From: Streptococcus pseudopneumoniae
GTDB lineage: Bacteria > Bacillota > Bacilli > Lactobacillales > Streptococcaceae
Length of the DNA: 64,000 bases
Assembly: GCF_001073085.1 (NCBI RefSeq)
Contig: NZ_JVFV01000016.1
Location: 21,776-85,775, forward strand
Direction: 5' to 3'
Shown: positions 51,933 to 60,811 of the stretch, one piece after another
Numbering within the stretch: position 1 is the stretch's first letter
Layout: every line of letters begins with the position of its first letter
The notes under the pieces: generated by a model
Databases searched by the model: none
Told to the model about the DNA's origin: nothing
Seen by the model: only the letters and a program-made list of their open reading frames with translations
Translations under genes and position numbers: made by a program

Positions 51933-51941
51933 TGATATAAT
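51933..51941 (+). promoter_or_regulatory. Extended -10 promoter of the miaA operon
   Basis: TGATATAAT lies 39 bases before the miaA start and probably drives miaA through the short-chain dehydrogenase gene. Confidence 0.65.
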
Positions 51942-51980
51942 AATAGTAACGAAAAAATGGGAATTTTTCAAGGAAAAAAG

Positions 51981-52865
51981 ATGAAAACAAAAATAATTGT
52001 GATTGTTGGACCGACTGCAGTTGGAAAAACAGCCCTAGCCATTGAAGTTGCAAAGCGTTTTAATGGTGAAGTTGTTAGTGGTGATAGCCAACAAGTCTAT
52101 CGAGGACTAGATATTGGGACGGCCAAGGCTAGTCCAGAGGAGCAGGCGGCTGTTCCTCATCATTTAATCGATGTTAGAGAGGTAACCGAGTCTTACTCGG
52201 CTTTTGATTTTGTTTCAGAAGCTAAGGTAGCTATTGAGGATATTCACAGTCGTGGCAAGCTAGCCATTATCGCTGGTGGAACTGGGCTTTATATCCAGAG
52301 TTTACTTGAAGGATACCATCTAGGTGGGGAGACTCCTCATGAGGAGATTTTAGCTTATCGATCTAGTTTAGAGCCATATTCAGATGAGGAATTAGCCCAT
52401 CTTGTGAAGCAAGCAGGCCTTGAGATTCCTCAGTTTAATCGTCGTCGTGCTATGCGTGCCTTGGAAATTGCCCATTTTGGTCAGGATTTGGAAAATCAAG
52501 AGACCTTGTATGAACCTTTGATTATCTGCTTGGATGATGAACGTAGTCAGCTTTATGAACGGATTAATCACCGTGTAGATTTGATGTTTGAAGCGGGACT
52601 TCTAGACGAAGCCAAGTGGTTGTTTGACCATTATCCAGATGTTCAAGCTGCTAAAGGGATTGGCTATAAGGAACTATTTCCCTATTTTCGAGGTGAGCAG
52701 AGCCTGAAAGAAGCTAGTGACAGCCTAAAACAGGCGACACGTCGTTTTGCCAAGCGTCAGCTAACCTGGTTCCGAAACCGCATGCAGGTGACCTTTTATC
52801 AGATAGGAGAATCTGGTGTACAAGATCGTATTTTAAACCAGATTGAGGAGTTTTTAAATGATTGA
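51981..52865 (+). CDS. miaA: tRNA dimethylallyltransferase
   Basis: MiaA adds an isopentenyl group to A37 of tRNAs reading UNN codons. The 294-residue product has the P-loop [37 protein letters not shown] and [13 protein letters not shown]. An ATG at 51957 would add eight residues, but CAAGGAA lies before the ATG at 51981 and relatives start [12 protein letters not shown]. It overlaps hflX by eight bases. Its isoprenoid substrate comes from the mevalonate pathway begun by mvaS-mvaA. Confidence 0.95.
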   Translation: MKTKIIVIVGPTAVGKTALAIEVAKRFNGEVVSGDSQQVYRGLDIGTAKASPEEQAAVPHHLIDVREVTESYSAFDFVSEAKVAIEDIHSRGKLAIIAGGTGLYIQSLLEGYHLGGETPHEEILAYRSSLEPYSDEELAHLVKQAGLEIPQFNRRRAMRALEIAHFGQDLENQETLYEPLIICLDDERSQLYERINHRVDLMFEAGLLDEAKWLFDHYPDVQAAKGIGYKELFPYFRGEQSLKEASDSLKQATRRFAKRQLTWFRNRMQVTFYQIGESGVQDRILNQIEEFLND

Positions 52866-54096
52866 AACGGAGAAAAAAGAGGAGCGAGTCCTGCTGATTG
52901 GTGTGGAATTACAGGGCATGGACAATTTTGACCTCTCTATGGAAGAATTGGCTAGTCTGGCTAAGACAGCTGGGGCAGTCGTTGTAGATAGCTACAGGCA
53001 AAAACGGGAAAAGTATGACTCCAAGACTTTCGTCGGTTCTGGTAAGTTGGAAGAGATTGCGCGGATGGTGGATACAGAAGAAATTACCACTGTCATTGTC
53101 AACAACCGTCTGACACCACGGCAAAATGTCAATCTAGAGGAAGTTCTGGGTGTTAAAGTTATTGACCGTATGCAGTTGATTCTGGATATCTTTGCCATGA
53201 GAGCACGTAGCCATGAAGGAAAACTCCAAGTGCATTTGGCCCAGCTTAAGTACCTCTTACCTCGCTTGGTTGGTCAGGGGATTATGCTCAGCCGTCAGGC
53301 TGGGGGAATTGGTTCCCGTGGACCTGGTGAAAGCCAGCTGGAACTGAACCGTCGTAGTGTTCGTAATCAAATTACAGATATCGAGCGTCAGCTCAAAGTC
53401 GTTGAGAAAAATCGAGCGACAGTTCGAGAAAAACGTTTGGAGTCAAGTACCTTTAAGATTGGTTTGATTGGCTACACCAATGCTGGAAAGTCAACTATCA
53501 TGAACACCTTGACTAGCAAGACCCAGTATGAGGCAGATGAGCTCTTTGCAACTCTGGATGCGACAACTAAAAGCATTCATCTGGGGGGCAATCTTCAGGT
53601 TACCTTGACTGACACCGTTGGGTTTATTCAAGATTTGCCGACAGAGTTAGTGTCTAGTTTTAAGTCGACCTTGGAAGAAAGCAAGCATGTAGACCTTCTG
53701 GTTCATGTTATCGATGCCAGCAATCCTTATCACGAGGAACATGAAAAAACGGTTCTGTCTATCATGAAAGATTTGGATATGGAGGATATTCCTCGCCTGA
53801 CCCTTTATAATAAAGCGGATTTGGTGGAAGATTTCACGCCTACTCAAACGCCCTATGCATTGATTTCTGCCAAGTCTAAAGATAGTCGAGAACAGTTACA
53901 AGCTTTATTGCTAGATAAGATCAAGGAAATTTTTGAACCCTTTACTTTGCGCGTGCCTTTTTCTAAGTCTTACAAGATTCATGATTTAGAAAGTGTTGCG
54001 ATTCTTGAAGAACGTGACTACCAAGATGATGGCGAAGTCATCAGAGGCTACATTGCTGAGAAAAACAAATGGAGATTAGAAGAATTTTATGACTGA
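52858..54096 (+). CDS. hflX: GTPase HflX
   Basis: HflX is a ribosome-associated GTPase that splits stalled or hibernating 70S ribosomes. The 412-residue product has the N-terminal HflX domain ([25 protein letters not shown]), the glycine-rich [14 protein letters not shown] linker, and a G domain with GYTNAGKST (G1), [10 protein letters not shown] (G3) and NKAD (G4). It overlaps miaA and the next gene by eight bases each, so the genes are translationally coupled. Confidence 0.95.
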   Translation: MIETEKKEERVLLIGVELQGMDNFDLSMEELASLAKTAGAVVVDSYRQKREKYDSKTFVGSGKLEEIARMVDTEEITTVIVNNRLTPRQNVNLEEVLGVKVIDRMQLILDIFAMRARSHEGKLQVHLAQLKYLLPRLVGQGIMLSRQAGGIGSRGPGESQLELNRRSVRNQITDIERQLKVVEKNRATVREKRLESSTFKIGLIGYTNAGKSTIMNTLTSKTQYEADELFATLDATTKSIHLGGNLQVTLTDTVGFIQDLPTELVSSFKSTLEESKHVDLLVHVIDASNPYHEEHEKTVLSIMKDLDMEDIPRLTLYNKADLVEDFTPTQTPYALISAKSKDSREQLQALLLDKIKEIFEPFTLRVPFSKSYKIHDLESVAILEERDYQDDGEVIRGYIAEKNKWRLEEFYD

Positions 54097-54712
54097 TATC
54101 AAATCATTAGCTCTCAAGTATGGTGGCTATACAAGTCTAGACAAGGTTTATCTGGATCAGCTTTTAGCTGGTAGGTCTGAAGAGGAGCAACTAGCTCTCA
54201 TTACACCTCCACCTAGCGTGGTTAATGCCTACTTTGCTGAACTCTACCAGAAAAAAAATCCTCAAGCTGCGACAGATTATTTTGCAGAATTGACTCAGGA
54301 GCTAAACCTTTATAATACTGAACCAAGTTTCACGGAAGAAAGCAAACCCTTTATCCGCCTCAATCTATCAGGCAAGTCTTTTGGATTTTGCTACGAGAAA
54401 GAAGGTCTTGGACGTATTTTCTCAGAGGCTGAGGAAGCAATCACAGCTGACTTGCTTTTTGAAATTGCGCAAATTTTCCCCCATCAACTCGTCTTTGAAG
54501 AGTCTGGAAAGATTTACATGAAGGCTGTCGGAGATGAAGAAGTTGTTAGTGTGGAAAGTCTCACAGCCTTGACAGACTTGGAAAGTTTGGCAGATGGTCG
54601 CACACGTCTCAAAGGTTATAGTCAAGAGGATTTACTGCAAGAAGCTGTTGCTTTTTCTGGCAAGCGCTATTTCCGATCGGAAAACCGCACAGCCATGTTA
54701 TATATTGATTAA
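54089..54712 (+). CDS. Conserved streptococcal protein of unknown function
   Basis: I do not recognise this 207-residue protein. It is acidic, soluble, without signal or membrane segments; notable stretches are [34 protein letters not shown] and [16 protein letters not shown] at the end. It overlaps hflX by eight bases and sits 14 bases before rnz, the same place as in pneumococcal genomes as I remember them. The coupling suggests a role with tRNA or ribosome maintenance, but that is only context. Confidence 0.8.
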   Translation: MTDIKSLALKYGGYTSLDKVYLDQLLAGRSEEEQLALITPPPSVVNAYFAELYQKKNPQAATDYFAELTQELNLYNTEPSFTEESKPFIRLNLSGKSFGFCYEKEGLGRIFSEAEEAITADLLFEIAQIFPHQLVFEESGKIYMKAVGDEEVVSVESLTALTDLESLADGRTRLKGYSQEDLLQEAVAFSGKRYFRSENRTAMLYID

Positions 54713-54726
54713 TTAGAAAGTATCAA

Positions 54727-55656
54727 ATGGATATTCAATTTTTAGGAACGGGGGCTGGTCAGCCCTCTAAAGCCCGCAACGTTTCAAGTCTCGCTCTGAA
54801 ACTCTTGGACGAGATTAACGAAGTTTGGCTCTTTGACTGTGGAGAGGGAACGCAAAATCGCATTCTGGAAACCACAATTCGACCACGGAAGGTTAGCAAA
54901 ATCTTTATCACCCACTTGCACGGAGACCATATCTTTGGCTTGCCAGGTTTTCTTTCAAGTCGTGCCTTTCAAGCTAATGAAGAGCAGACAGATTTGGAAA
55001 TCTATGGTCCCCAAGGCATTAAATCTTTTGTCTTAACTAGTCTACGTGTGTCTGGATCACGTTTGCCCTACAAGATTCATTTCCATGAATTTGACCAAGA
55101 TTCTCTTGGGAAAATCCTTGAAACGGATAAGTTTACCGTTTATGCAGAAGAGTTGGATCACACTATTTTCTGCGTTGGTTATCGTATTATGCAAAAGGAC
55201 CTAGAAGGAACCTTGGATGCTGAAAAGCTCAAGGCTGCTGGTGTCCCATTTGGCCCGCTCTTTGGAAAAATCAAAAACGGGCAAGATGTTGTTCTAGAAG
55301 ATGGCACCGAAATCAAAGCCGCAGACTATATTTCAGCACCGCGACCTGGTAAGATTATCACCATTTTGGGAGATACTCGAAAAACAGATGCCAGTGTGCG
55401 TCTGGCCGTCAATGCCGATGTCCTTGTCCATGAGTCGACTTATGGCAAGGGAGACGAAAAGATTGCTCGTAATCACGGTCACTCAACCAATATGCAGGCT
55501 GCTCAGGTAGCGGCAGAAGCAGGAGCCAAACGACTCTTGCTCAACCATATCAGTGCACGCTTCCTTTCAAAAGACATTAGCCAGCTTAAGAAAGATGCTG
55601 CAACGATTTTTGAAAACGTCCATGTGGTTAAAGACCTAGAAGAAGTAGAAATCTAG
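54727..55656 (+). CDS. rnz: Ribonuclease Z
   Basis: RNase Z cuts the 3' trailer from tRNA precursors lacking encoded CCA. The 309-residue metallo-beta-lactamase fold shows [22 protein letters not shown], the zinc motif [23 protein letters not shown] and HEST, and [11 protein letters not shown] with further ligands. Length is normal for the short form. It belongs to the miaA-hflX run, 14 bases after the previous gene. Confidence 0.96.
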   Translation: MDIQFLGTGAGQPSKARNVSSLALKLLDEINEVWLFDCGEGTQNRILETTIRPRKVSKIFITHLHGDHIFGLPGFLSSRAFQANEEQTDLEIYGPQGIKSFVLTSLRVSGSRLPYKIHFHEFDQDSLGKILETDKFTVYAEELDHTIFCVGYRIMQKDLEGTLDAEKLKAAGVPFGPLFGKIKNGQDVVLEDGTEIKAADYISAPRPGKIITILGDTRKTDASVRLAVNADVLVHESTYGKGDEKIARNHGHSTNMQAAQVAAEAGAKRLLLNHISARFLSKDISQLKKDAATIFENVHVVKDLEEVEI

Positions 55657-55667
55657 GAGACTGAGAA

Positions 55668-56432
55668 ATGAAAAGTATGCGGACTATTCTCATAACAGGA
55701 GCTAGCGGAGGTCTAGCCCAAGAAATGGTCAAACTCTTGCCCAATGATCAATTGATTTTACTGGGTAGAAATAGAGAAAAATTAGCTCAACTATACGGAA
55801 ATCATCCACAGGCTGAATTGGTTGAGATTGATATTACCGATGCTCAAGCCCTAGAAGGTCTAGTATCTGAACTCTACCAGCGCTATGGAAAGATTGATGT
55901 TTTGATTAATAATGCTGGCTACGGGATTTTTGAAGATTTTGACAAGATCTCTGATCAAGATATTCATCAGATGTTTGAGGTTAACACCTTTGCTTTAATG
56001 AATCTGTCTCGGTTGGTTGCAGCTCGTATGAAGAAGATCCGAAAAGGCCATATCATCAATATCGTTAGTATGGCTGGTTTGATAGCAACTGGCAAGTCCA
56101 GTCTTTACTCAGCGACCAAGTTTGCAGCTATTGGTTTTTCAAATGCTTTGCGCCTCGAACTCATGCCCTATGGTGTCTATGTGACAACGGTTAATCCAGG
56201 TCCGATTCGTACAACCTTTTTCGACCAGGCTGATCCGGATGGAACCTACCTTAAATCGGTTGACCGTTTCCTACTCGAGCCAGATGCAGTAGCTAGAAAG
56301 ATTGTCAAAACCATAGGAAAAAACAAGCGGGAACTCAATCTTCCAATCCTGCTCAATCTAGCACACAAGTTTTACACCCTCTTTCCTAAGCTAGCAGATA
56401 AGTTAGCTGGGGAAACCTTTAATTATAAGTGA
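55668..56432 (+). CDS. Short-chain dehydrogenase/reductase
   Basis: This 254-residue SDR has the NAD(P) motif TGASGGLAQEM, NNAGYG, the catalytic Ser in NIVSMAGLIA and YSATKFAA (Tyr and Lys), and PGPIRTTF. It resembles the DltE-like oxidoreductases; the substrate is not evident. TAGGAGACTGAG precedes the ATG, eleven bases after the rnz stop, and a terminator closes the operon. Confidence 0.9.
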   Translation: MKSMRTILITGASGGLAQEMVKLLPNDQLILLGRNREKLAQLYGNHPQAELVEIDITDAQALEGLVSELYQRYGKIDVLINNAGYGIFEDFDKISDQDIHQMFEVNTFALMNLSRLVAARMKKIRKGHIINIVSMAGLIATGKSSLYSATKFAAIGFSNALRLELMPYGVYVTTVNPGPIRTTFFDQADPDGTYLKSVDRFLLEPDAVARKIVKTIGKNKRELNLPILLNLAHKFYTLFPKLADKLAGETFNYK

Positions 56433-56433
56433 G

Positions 56434-56465
56434 AAAGCTGTTCCCTTGAGGAATGGCTTTTTTCT
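56434..56465 (+). terminator. Terminator after the SDR gene
   Basis: AAAGCTGTTCC and GGAATGGCTTT pair with one mismatch around a short loop, then a T-run. Confidence 0.82.
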
Positions 56466-56541
56466 ATAACTTTGGGCAACTATTCATCAAAAATAATCCC
56501 TAAAAATACTGGTAGTTTATCTCTATTTGATAGTTTTGGAG

Positions 56542-56547
56542 TATAAT
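56542..56547 (+). promoter_or_regulatory. -10 box for the immunity-like cluster
   Basis: A perfect TATAAT lies about 105 bases before the first gene of the cluster; the -35 region is poor, so this is tentative. Confidence 0.35.
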
Positions 56548-56651
56548 TGAGATAAGAAAGCAGATTAAAGACAGAATAAACTCCGAGTCTAACATAACTA
56601 AAAGTATATCTATAGTAGAAGATTATGAAGTCAAGATAGAAGGAGCAGGTC

Positions 56652-57089
56652 ATGGAATTTATAGTAGCTGAGGAAGGAATTCCTCAAAATATCGGATGTC
56701 AGGGAGCCTTGATTGCTTATTATGGCAGTGAGATAGAATTTCATTATGAGACCGTACCGCCGCACGGTGATGAGATTTTTTCTGCCAAGTTGCCTTTGTT
56801 AGAACTTGAACTGCCCTTTTGGATCTATGGGAGAAATCTCATATTTTTAGACGCTTACTACCTTTTAGCTGAAACTGTTAAGATAGGAACGTGGAATCCG
56901 ATAACCAGTATACTCATCAACATTCATATGGGGAAATACGCCAGCCTAGACCACTGGTACAATAATATATCTATTGAGCAAGACGGTCTTGAGTTGAAAA
57001 ATGATTATGATGGACAAGCCCTGATTTTGAAAACTGTTGACAATCTTCATTGGCTTGCCCTAGATGATGTATCAGAAGAAAGGAACTAA
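56652..57089 (+). CDS. Unknown protein, first gene of an immunity-like cluster
   Basis: I do not recognise this 145-residue protein. It is acidic, soluble and aromatic-rich, with GCQGALIAYYGSEIEFHYE near the start and LHWLALDDVSEERN at the end, without signal or membrane segments. GAAGGAGCAGGTC precedes the ATG. Two bases separate it from the ankyrin gene. Size, acidity and neighbours (ankyrin, SUKH, DUF4241) resemble immunity proteins of polymorphic toxin systems; that role is inferred from context alone. Confidence 0.75.
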   Translation: MEFIVAEEGIPQNIGCQGALIAYYGSEIEFHYETVPPHGDEIFSAKLPLLELELPFWIYGRNLIFLDAYYLLAETVKIGTWNPITSILINIHMGKYASLDHWYNNISIEQDGLELKNDYDGQALILKTVDNLHWLALDDVSEERN

Positions 57090-57091
57090 AG

Positions 57092-58156
57092 ATGGCAAAG
57101 AAAAGAGTTACCTTACCCAAGGACTTCAATGAACTACTAACTGACGGCAATATTGACCAATTAAAGGCCGTGTATGACAAGTGTGAGCTAACTGCCCATA
57201 ACGGGAGATATAGTTTAAGTACGGCTCTGCATTTTGGTGGGGTTCCTGATGAGCTGGTTTTTTGGCTTGTCGAACAGGGCTTGGATATCAATATTCCTGA
57301 TTATTATGGTGCAACTCCTTTGTACCGTCAGGCAACCATGGGAAGAGAGACTGTAAAACTCTTGCTTGAATTGGGGGCAGATATTGAAAAAAGTAATACT
57401 TATGGAAATACACCTTTGCACATGGCAGCTGAGTTTTTTCATCCTAAGACAGTTGCGCTTCTCTTAGAAAAGGGGGCAAAGGTCAACCCTAAGAACGATA
57501 GGGGACAGACTCCCCTAGACTCCGTTCTCATTGTCTGTCGGGGAATCTATATTGCCCAAACAGCTGAAATCGCCTCTATGCTACTGGATGCTGGTGCTAA
57601 GAAAACGCCTGCTATGAAAGAAAAGGTCGAAAATATTGGTAAGGATTTTGAATTTCATAGAGAAGGGATCAATCCTGACTATCTAGAAGCAGCAGATAAA
57701 GGTTTAGCCAAACTTTATCGTTTGTTTGATGTCAAGTCAGTAGCCAAACGAATAACCCATGATGGCAGTGCACCAATCTTGGTCAAGGAAGGAACTTGGG
57801 AGGAGCAATATGAGGAACTATGGTCTTTCTTGATTCCTTCAAGTGGAGCAGCCAAAACTGTTCAGGGAGAAGTTATTCGTATACCAGGTCGAGTTCGAGA
57901 TGAACTAGATCGCAATGGTGGGGTCAACTGGGACAGGGACTATAGAAAAATGCTTCAAGCTCTCCCTCAATACTTGTCTATAGGAATCCCCCTTTCAGAT
58001 CAAGAATTAGAAGAGACTAAAGAGCTTATTGCTCAAGTTCATGGGAAAGATTTTGATGACGAGCCTCGCCTAGACCGTCTGTGTCAGCTAGCTATTGCTT
58101 GGATTAAGCAAAATCCTGAACCCCTTTCCCTAGAAAAAACAAGTTATAATCGTTAA
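57092..58156 (+). CDS. Ankyrin-repeat protein
   Basis: This 354-residue cytoplasmic protein carries about four ankyrin repeats between residues 30 and 175, with typical pieces such as YGATPLYRQATMGRETVKLL, YGNTPLHMAAEFFHPKTVAL and RGQTPLDSV. The C-terminal half (about 190-354) has no family I recognise; it is charged, with KTVQGEVIRIPGRVRDELD. Ankyrin proteins bind other proteins. AAAGGAACTAAAG precedes the ATG, two bases after the previous stop. It may be an immunity protein; other binding roles are possible. Confidence 0.85.
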   Translation: MAKKRVTLPKDFNELLTDGNIDQLKAVYDKCELTAHNGRYSLSTALHFGGVPDELVFWLVEQGLDINIPDYYGATPLYRQATMGRETVKLLLELGADIEKSNTYGNTPLHMAAEFFHPKTVALLLEKGAKVNPKNDRGQTPLDSVLIVCRGIYIAQTAEIASMLLDAGAKKTPAMKEKVENIGKDFEFHREGINPDYLEAADKGLAKLYRLFDVKSVAKRITHDGSAPILVKEGTWEEQYEELWSFLIPSSGAAKTVQGEVIRIPGRVRDELDRNGGVNWDRDYRKMLQALPQYLSIGIPLSDQELEETKELIAQVHGKDFDDEPRLDRLCQLAIAWIKQNPEPLSLEKTSYNR

Positions 58157-58197
58157 AAAGCATTGGAAGATAGATAAAACAAAGAAATCATGGTGAA

Positions 58198-58788
58198 ATG
58201 ATGCAACTAATTGACAAAGTTAAAAAAATAGAAACTTATATTTGTGAGTATTTTGAAGACTGGGATTTGGATGATCCTGCGAAAGAGGAATACCTGGCTG
58301 ATTATCAGAAAATTTCTGGTGCTTCCGAGAAAGAGCTTCAAGCCTTTGAGGAAAGACTTGGTATTCGTCTACCTAGTGACTTCAAAGCGCTTTATAGCTA
58401 CAAAAATGGGAGTAAATACTTCTCTATTTTACCTTGTGTGATTGACCAGAGAGACCTGCCTTTTTCTCTCATGAGTTTGCAAAAAATGGAAAGTTGTAAA
58501 AAATACTTTCAAAATAGGGATGCTCTATTGACGGATTTTCCCGACTATTTTTCTAGTCAAGACCTGGAAAATATGCGTGATAGTAGAATAAAGCCCTATC
58601 TTTTTAATAAAAAATGGATTCCTTTTGCTCAGTATTGTGACTCTTGTTATCTTATGCTGGATTTTGATCCAGACCGAGAGGGTCAGGAAGGGCAGATTAT
58701 TTGCTACATCCATGATCCTGATGAAATTATCTATGTAGCAGAAAGTCTTACGGAGTTGATTGAAGGGATAGTGGATGAGATCATATGA
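58198..58788 (+). CDS. SUKH (SMI1/KNR4) domain protein
   Basis: This 196-residue protein has the SUKH pattern in residues about 40-80: EKELQAFEERLGIRLPSDFK followed by ALYSYKNGSKYF, and a late acidic LMLDFDPDREGQEGQII. SUKH proteins are the most common immunity proteins against bacterial nuclease and other toxins. Two ATGs in tandem (58198, 58201) could both serve; no strong ribosome site is seen. The stop overlaps the next gene's ATG by four bases. Confidence 0.85.
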   Translation: MMQLIDKVKKIETYICEYFEDWDLDDPAKEEYLADYQKISGASEKELQAFEERLGIRLPSDFKALYSYKNGSKYFSILPCVIDQRDLPFSLMSLQKMESCKKYFQNRDALLTDFPDYFSSQDLENMRDSRIKPYLFNKKWIPFAQYCDSCYLMLDFDPDREGQEGQIICYIHDPDEIIYVAESLTELIEGIVDEII

Positions 58789-59534
58789 ACGGCCAAATGT
58801 ATCAGATAGCCTGTATCGTGGCAGCCGCGAGGAAGGCTTTAAAAAGTGGTAAAGAAATATGCTATAAGCCTGAAAAATATACAAATAAGTTGAGCTTTCA
58901 AATTTTGCCGTCAGAAAATGGAGAAGCCACAGAACTTTCTGTATCTGATTGGTTTGAAAACCTTAAGGAAAAAGGTTTGAAGGACTTAAAATTATTTTGT
59001 CCTATTTCAGTTGAAGACAGAGGGATTTAAGGATTTTCCAATACAACACAGAGTGCAATTCTCTGTTTTTATAAAGATGGGAAGGCAAGTTATTTCCTAC
59101 CAAATTGGAAATCTGCTTCCCCAGGCAGAGGCTGGGATGTCACCTACACCGAGTATGAATGGGAAAGGTCTTCTCAAGACATTCCCCACTATGAAAATAA
59201 TATGGAAGACTTTAAGGACGTATTGGCTCGTATAGAAGATCTAGCAATTAAAATTGAATGTGACAACTTTGCCAAAGTCTTTCACTCTGCCAGAGACCAT
59301 CTACTTGATCTTGATGCTACTAAGGTGCTAGAGGAGCCTCAAATTCCGCCACAAAATCAAAATATATTTAGAGCCGCAAGTGCAGCGGATGTTTTTGGAG
59401 GAATGGGCTCCTGGAATGATGAACCTGGATGGCTGGCACAAGATAAGGGACTGGGTCAAGTATACGATGAACTTTCGGATCAGTTGCTAAGAAATATTCG
59501 ATTAGCTATTCTATTTGCCATCAATGAATGGTGA
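58785..59534 (+). pseudogene. Immunity-like gene interrupted by an in-frame stop
   Basis: An open frame starts at 58785 (ATGA overlap with the SUKH gene), reads MNGQMYQIACIVAAARKALK and on for 81 codons to a TAA at 59028-59030. The same frame then continues without a break for 167 more codons through GFSNTTQSAILCFYKDG, GRGWDVTYTEYEWERSS and RAASAADVFGGMGSWNDEPG to a TGA at 59534. The simplest reading is one 249-residue protein with a single nonsense change. No frameshift is needed. A downstream ATG at 59202 with no ribosome site might restart. The family is unknown to me. Confidence 0.8.
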
Positions 59535-59541
59535 TTGTTTA

Positions 59542-59644
59542 TATTCTTCAAAAATCAAATTCAAACCACGTCAGCTTCGCCTTGCCGTAATCGAGTACAG
59601 CCTTTGGCTAGCTTCCTAGTTTGCTCTTTGATTTTCATTGAGTA
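59542..59644 (+). repeat. BOX element of boxA and boxC only
   Basis: It runs from TATTCTTCAAAAATC through CACGTCAGCTTCGCCTTGCC to TTTTCATTGAGTA, with no boxB (103 bases). It lies between the broken gene and the next one, whose ribosome site begins three bases later. Confidence 0.82.
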
Positions 59645-59658
59645 TTAGGAGGAAGAAA

Positions 59659-60615
59659 ATGGGGAAGTTAAAGTTAAGCCTATTGAATAAATGGGAACTA
59701 GACAAGGACTACAATAGTGTTCTCAATTCTGTCATGTTACAGGATGGCAGAGCCTTTGTCTTGACAAGTGAGAAGGAAGCTTTCAATCGCTACTGTCTGC
59801 TTGAAGTATCGCCTTTGGGTGTAAAGGAGATAGATGCTTGGGATTGTGACCATGTTTGGGAGGAAGAGCCTCTACTCTTTACAGATGGACAAAATATTGG
59901 CATCATCAAGGCTGGAAAGGAAATGATCTATTATACTGGTGATTTTTCTCATCCAGAAATCATTGCCATAAAGGATCCGCAAAGTATACTTCCTAAAAAG
60001 GCACAAGAGAGATATTTTCAAATAGTATCAGATAGCGACCAGATACCTGTGTGTTTTGAAGAGCAAGTTTATACAAATCAGGCAAGAAACTTTGCCTTTT
60101 TAGAATTTGATAGAGAGAAAAAGCAGGCGAAGTGGACCACTTATTCGCATATTGATAAAAAAGATTTAAACCACCACGACAGGAGCTCAGATGCTTGTCC
60201 TAAAATCGATAGTCTGAAATGGTGGCAGCAAGACCTCTATGCCTTTACCTCTGGAGAAAGTCAAACCTCTGTCAATAAATGGGGCATGGACTATTATGCC
60301 CTAGTTAAAATCTCTAGTGATGGTCGTATTATCGAAAAGTTATTAGAATCTGAACATTTAAAGGCTTTAGGCAAAAAAGCTGGTGTCAATGGAATTTTTA
60401 CGTATTCGCCTTATCTTATCCTGAGCCCCCTATTTAAAAATGATGACTGGAAGGGCAAGCAAAAGCTATTTTCTCTGGCAACAAGAGAATGGTGCGATAT
60501 AGCCTTGCCTAGAGGAATGAGTAAACATAAGGTTCAAAATATGACAGACAACTTTTGTTTAACCTTCCTGTACGACAGAGGATTAAAAGAACTTGCCCTT
60601 TGTCAGATTGACTAG
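59659..60615 (+). CDS. Unknown soluble protein in the immunity-like cluster
   Basis: I do not recognise this 318-residue protein. It has no signal or membrane segments; spaced pieces such as DGRAFVLTSEKEAFNRYCLL, PLLFTDGQNIGIIKAGKEMI and KWWQQDLYAFTSGES look like blades of a beta-propeller. GGAGGAAGAAA at 59647 supports the ATG at 59659; an earlier in-frame start would fall inside the BOX repeat. Position suggests an immunity or accessory role, not proven. Confidence 0.78.
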   Translation: MGKLKLSLLNKWELDKDYNSVLNSVMLQDGRAFVLTSEKEAFNRYCLLEVSPLGVKEIDAWDCDHVWEEEPLLFTDGQNIGIIKAGKEMIYYTGDFSHPEIIAIKDPQSILPKKAQERYFQIVSDSDQIPVCFEEQVYTNQARNFAFLEFDREKKQAKWTTYSHIDKKDLNHHDRSSDACPKIDSLKWWQQDLYAFTSGESQTSVNKWGMDYYALVKISSDGRIIEKLLESEHLKALGKKAGVNGIFTYSPYLILSPLFKNDDWKGKQKLFSLATREWCDIALPRGMSKHKVQNMTDNFCLTFLYDRGLKELALCQID

Positions 60616-60720
60616 GCTGTGAGGCTGAGTTTGGGAGCTTTTTATTGATAGGTGCTGAAATTTCTTGATTAGTCTACAGTATCTAATTTGAGCTGTTTTC
60701 TTGTGAAATTTTACCAAGTA

Positions 60721-60749
60721 TTGCAAATCGAATTTTAAAATAGTATACT
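60721..60749 (+). promoter_or_regulatory. Neopullulanase promoter
   Basis: TTGCAA (60721-60726) and TATACT (60744-60749) are 17 bases apart. Confidence 0.75.
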
Positions 60750-60763
60750 AGAACTAGCAATTA

Positions 60764-60777
60764 TGAAAACGTTTGTA
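60764..60777. promoter_or_regulatory. Catabolite-responsive or LacI-type operator
   Basis: TGAAAACGTTTGTA matches the cre consensus well, near the expected transcription start, where CcpA or a maltose regulator would block polymerase. Confidence 0.65.
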
Positions 60778-60811
60778 CTTTTGCTGATGATGATTATTTA
60801 GGAGACAAAAT

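Noticed and set aside
58785..59534. Frameshift as the cause of the broken gene.
   Set aside because: Codon phase is the same before and after the TAA at 59028; only a nonsense change is needed. The overlapping frame at 59011-59235 has no coding character.
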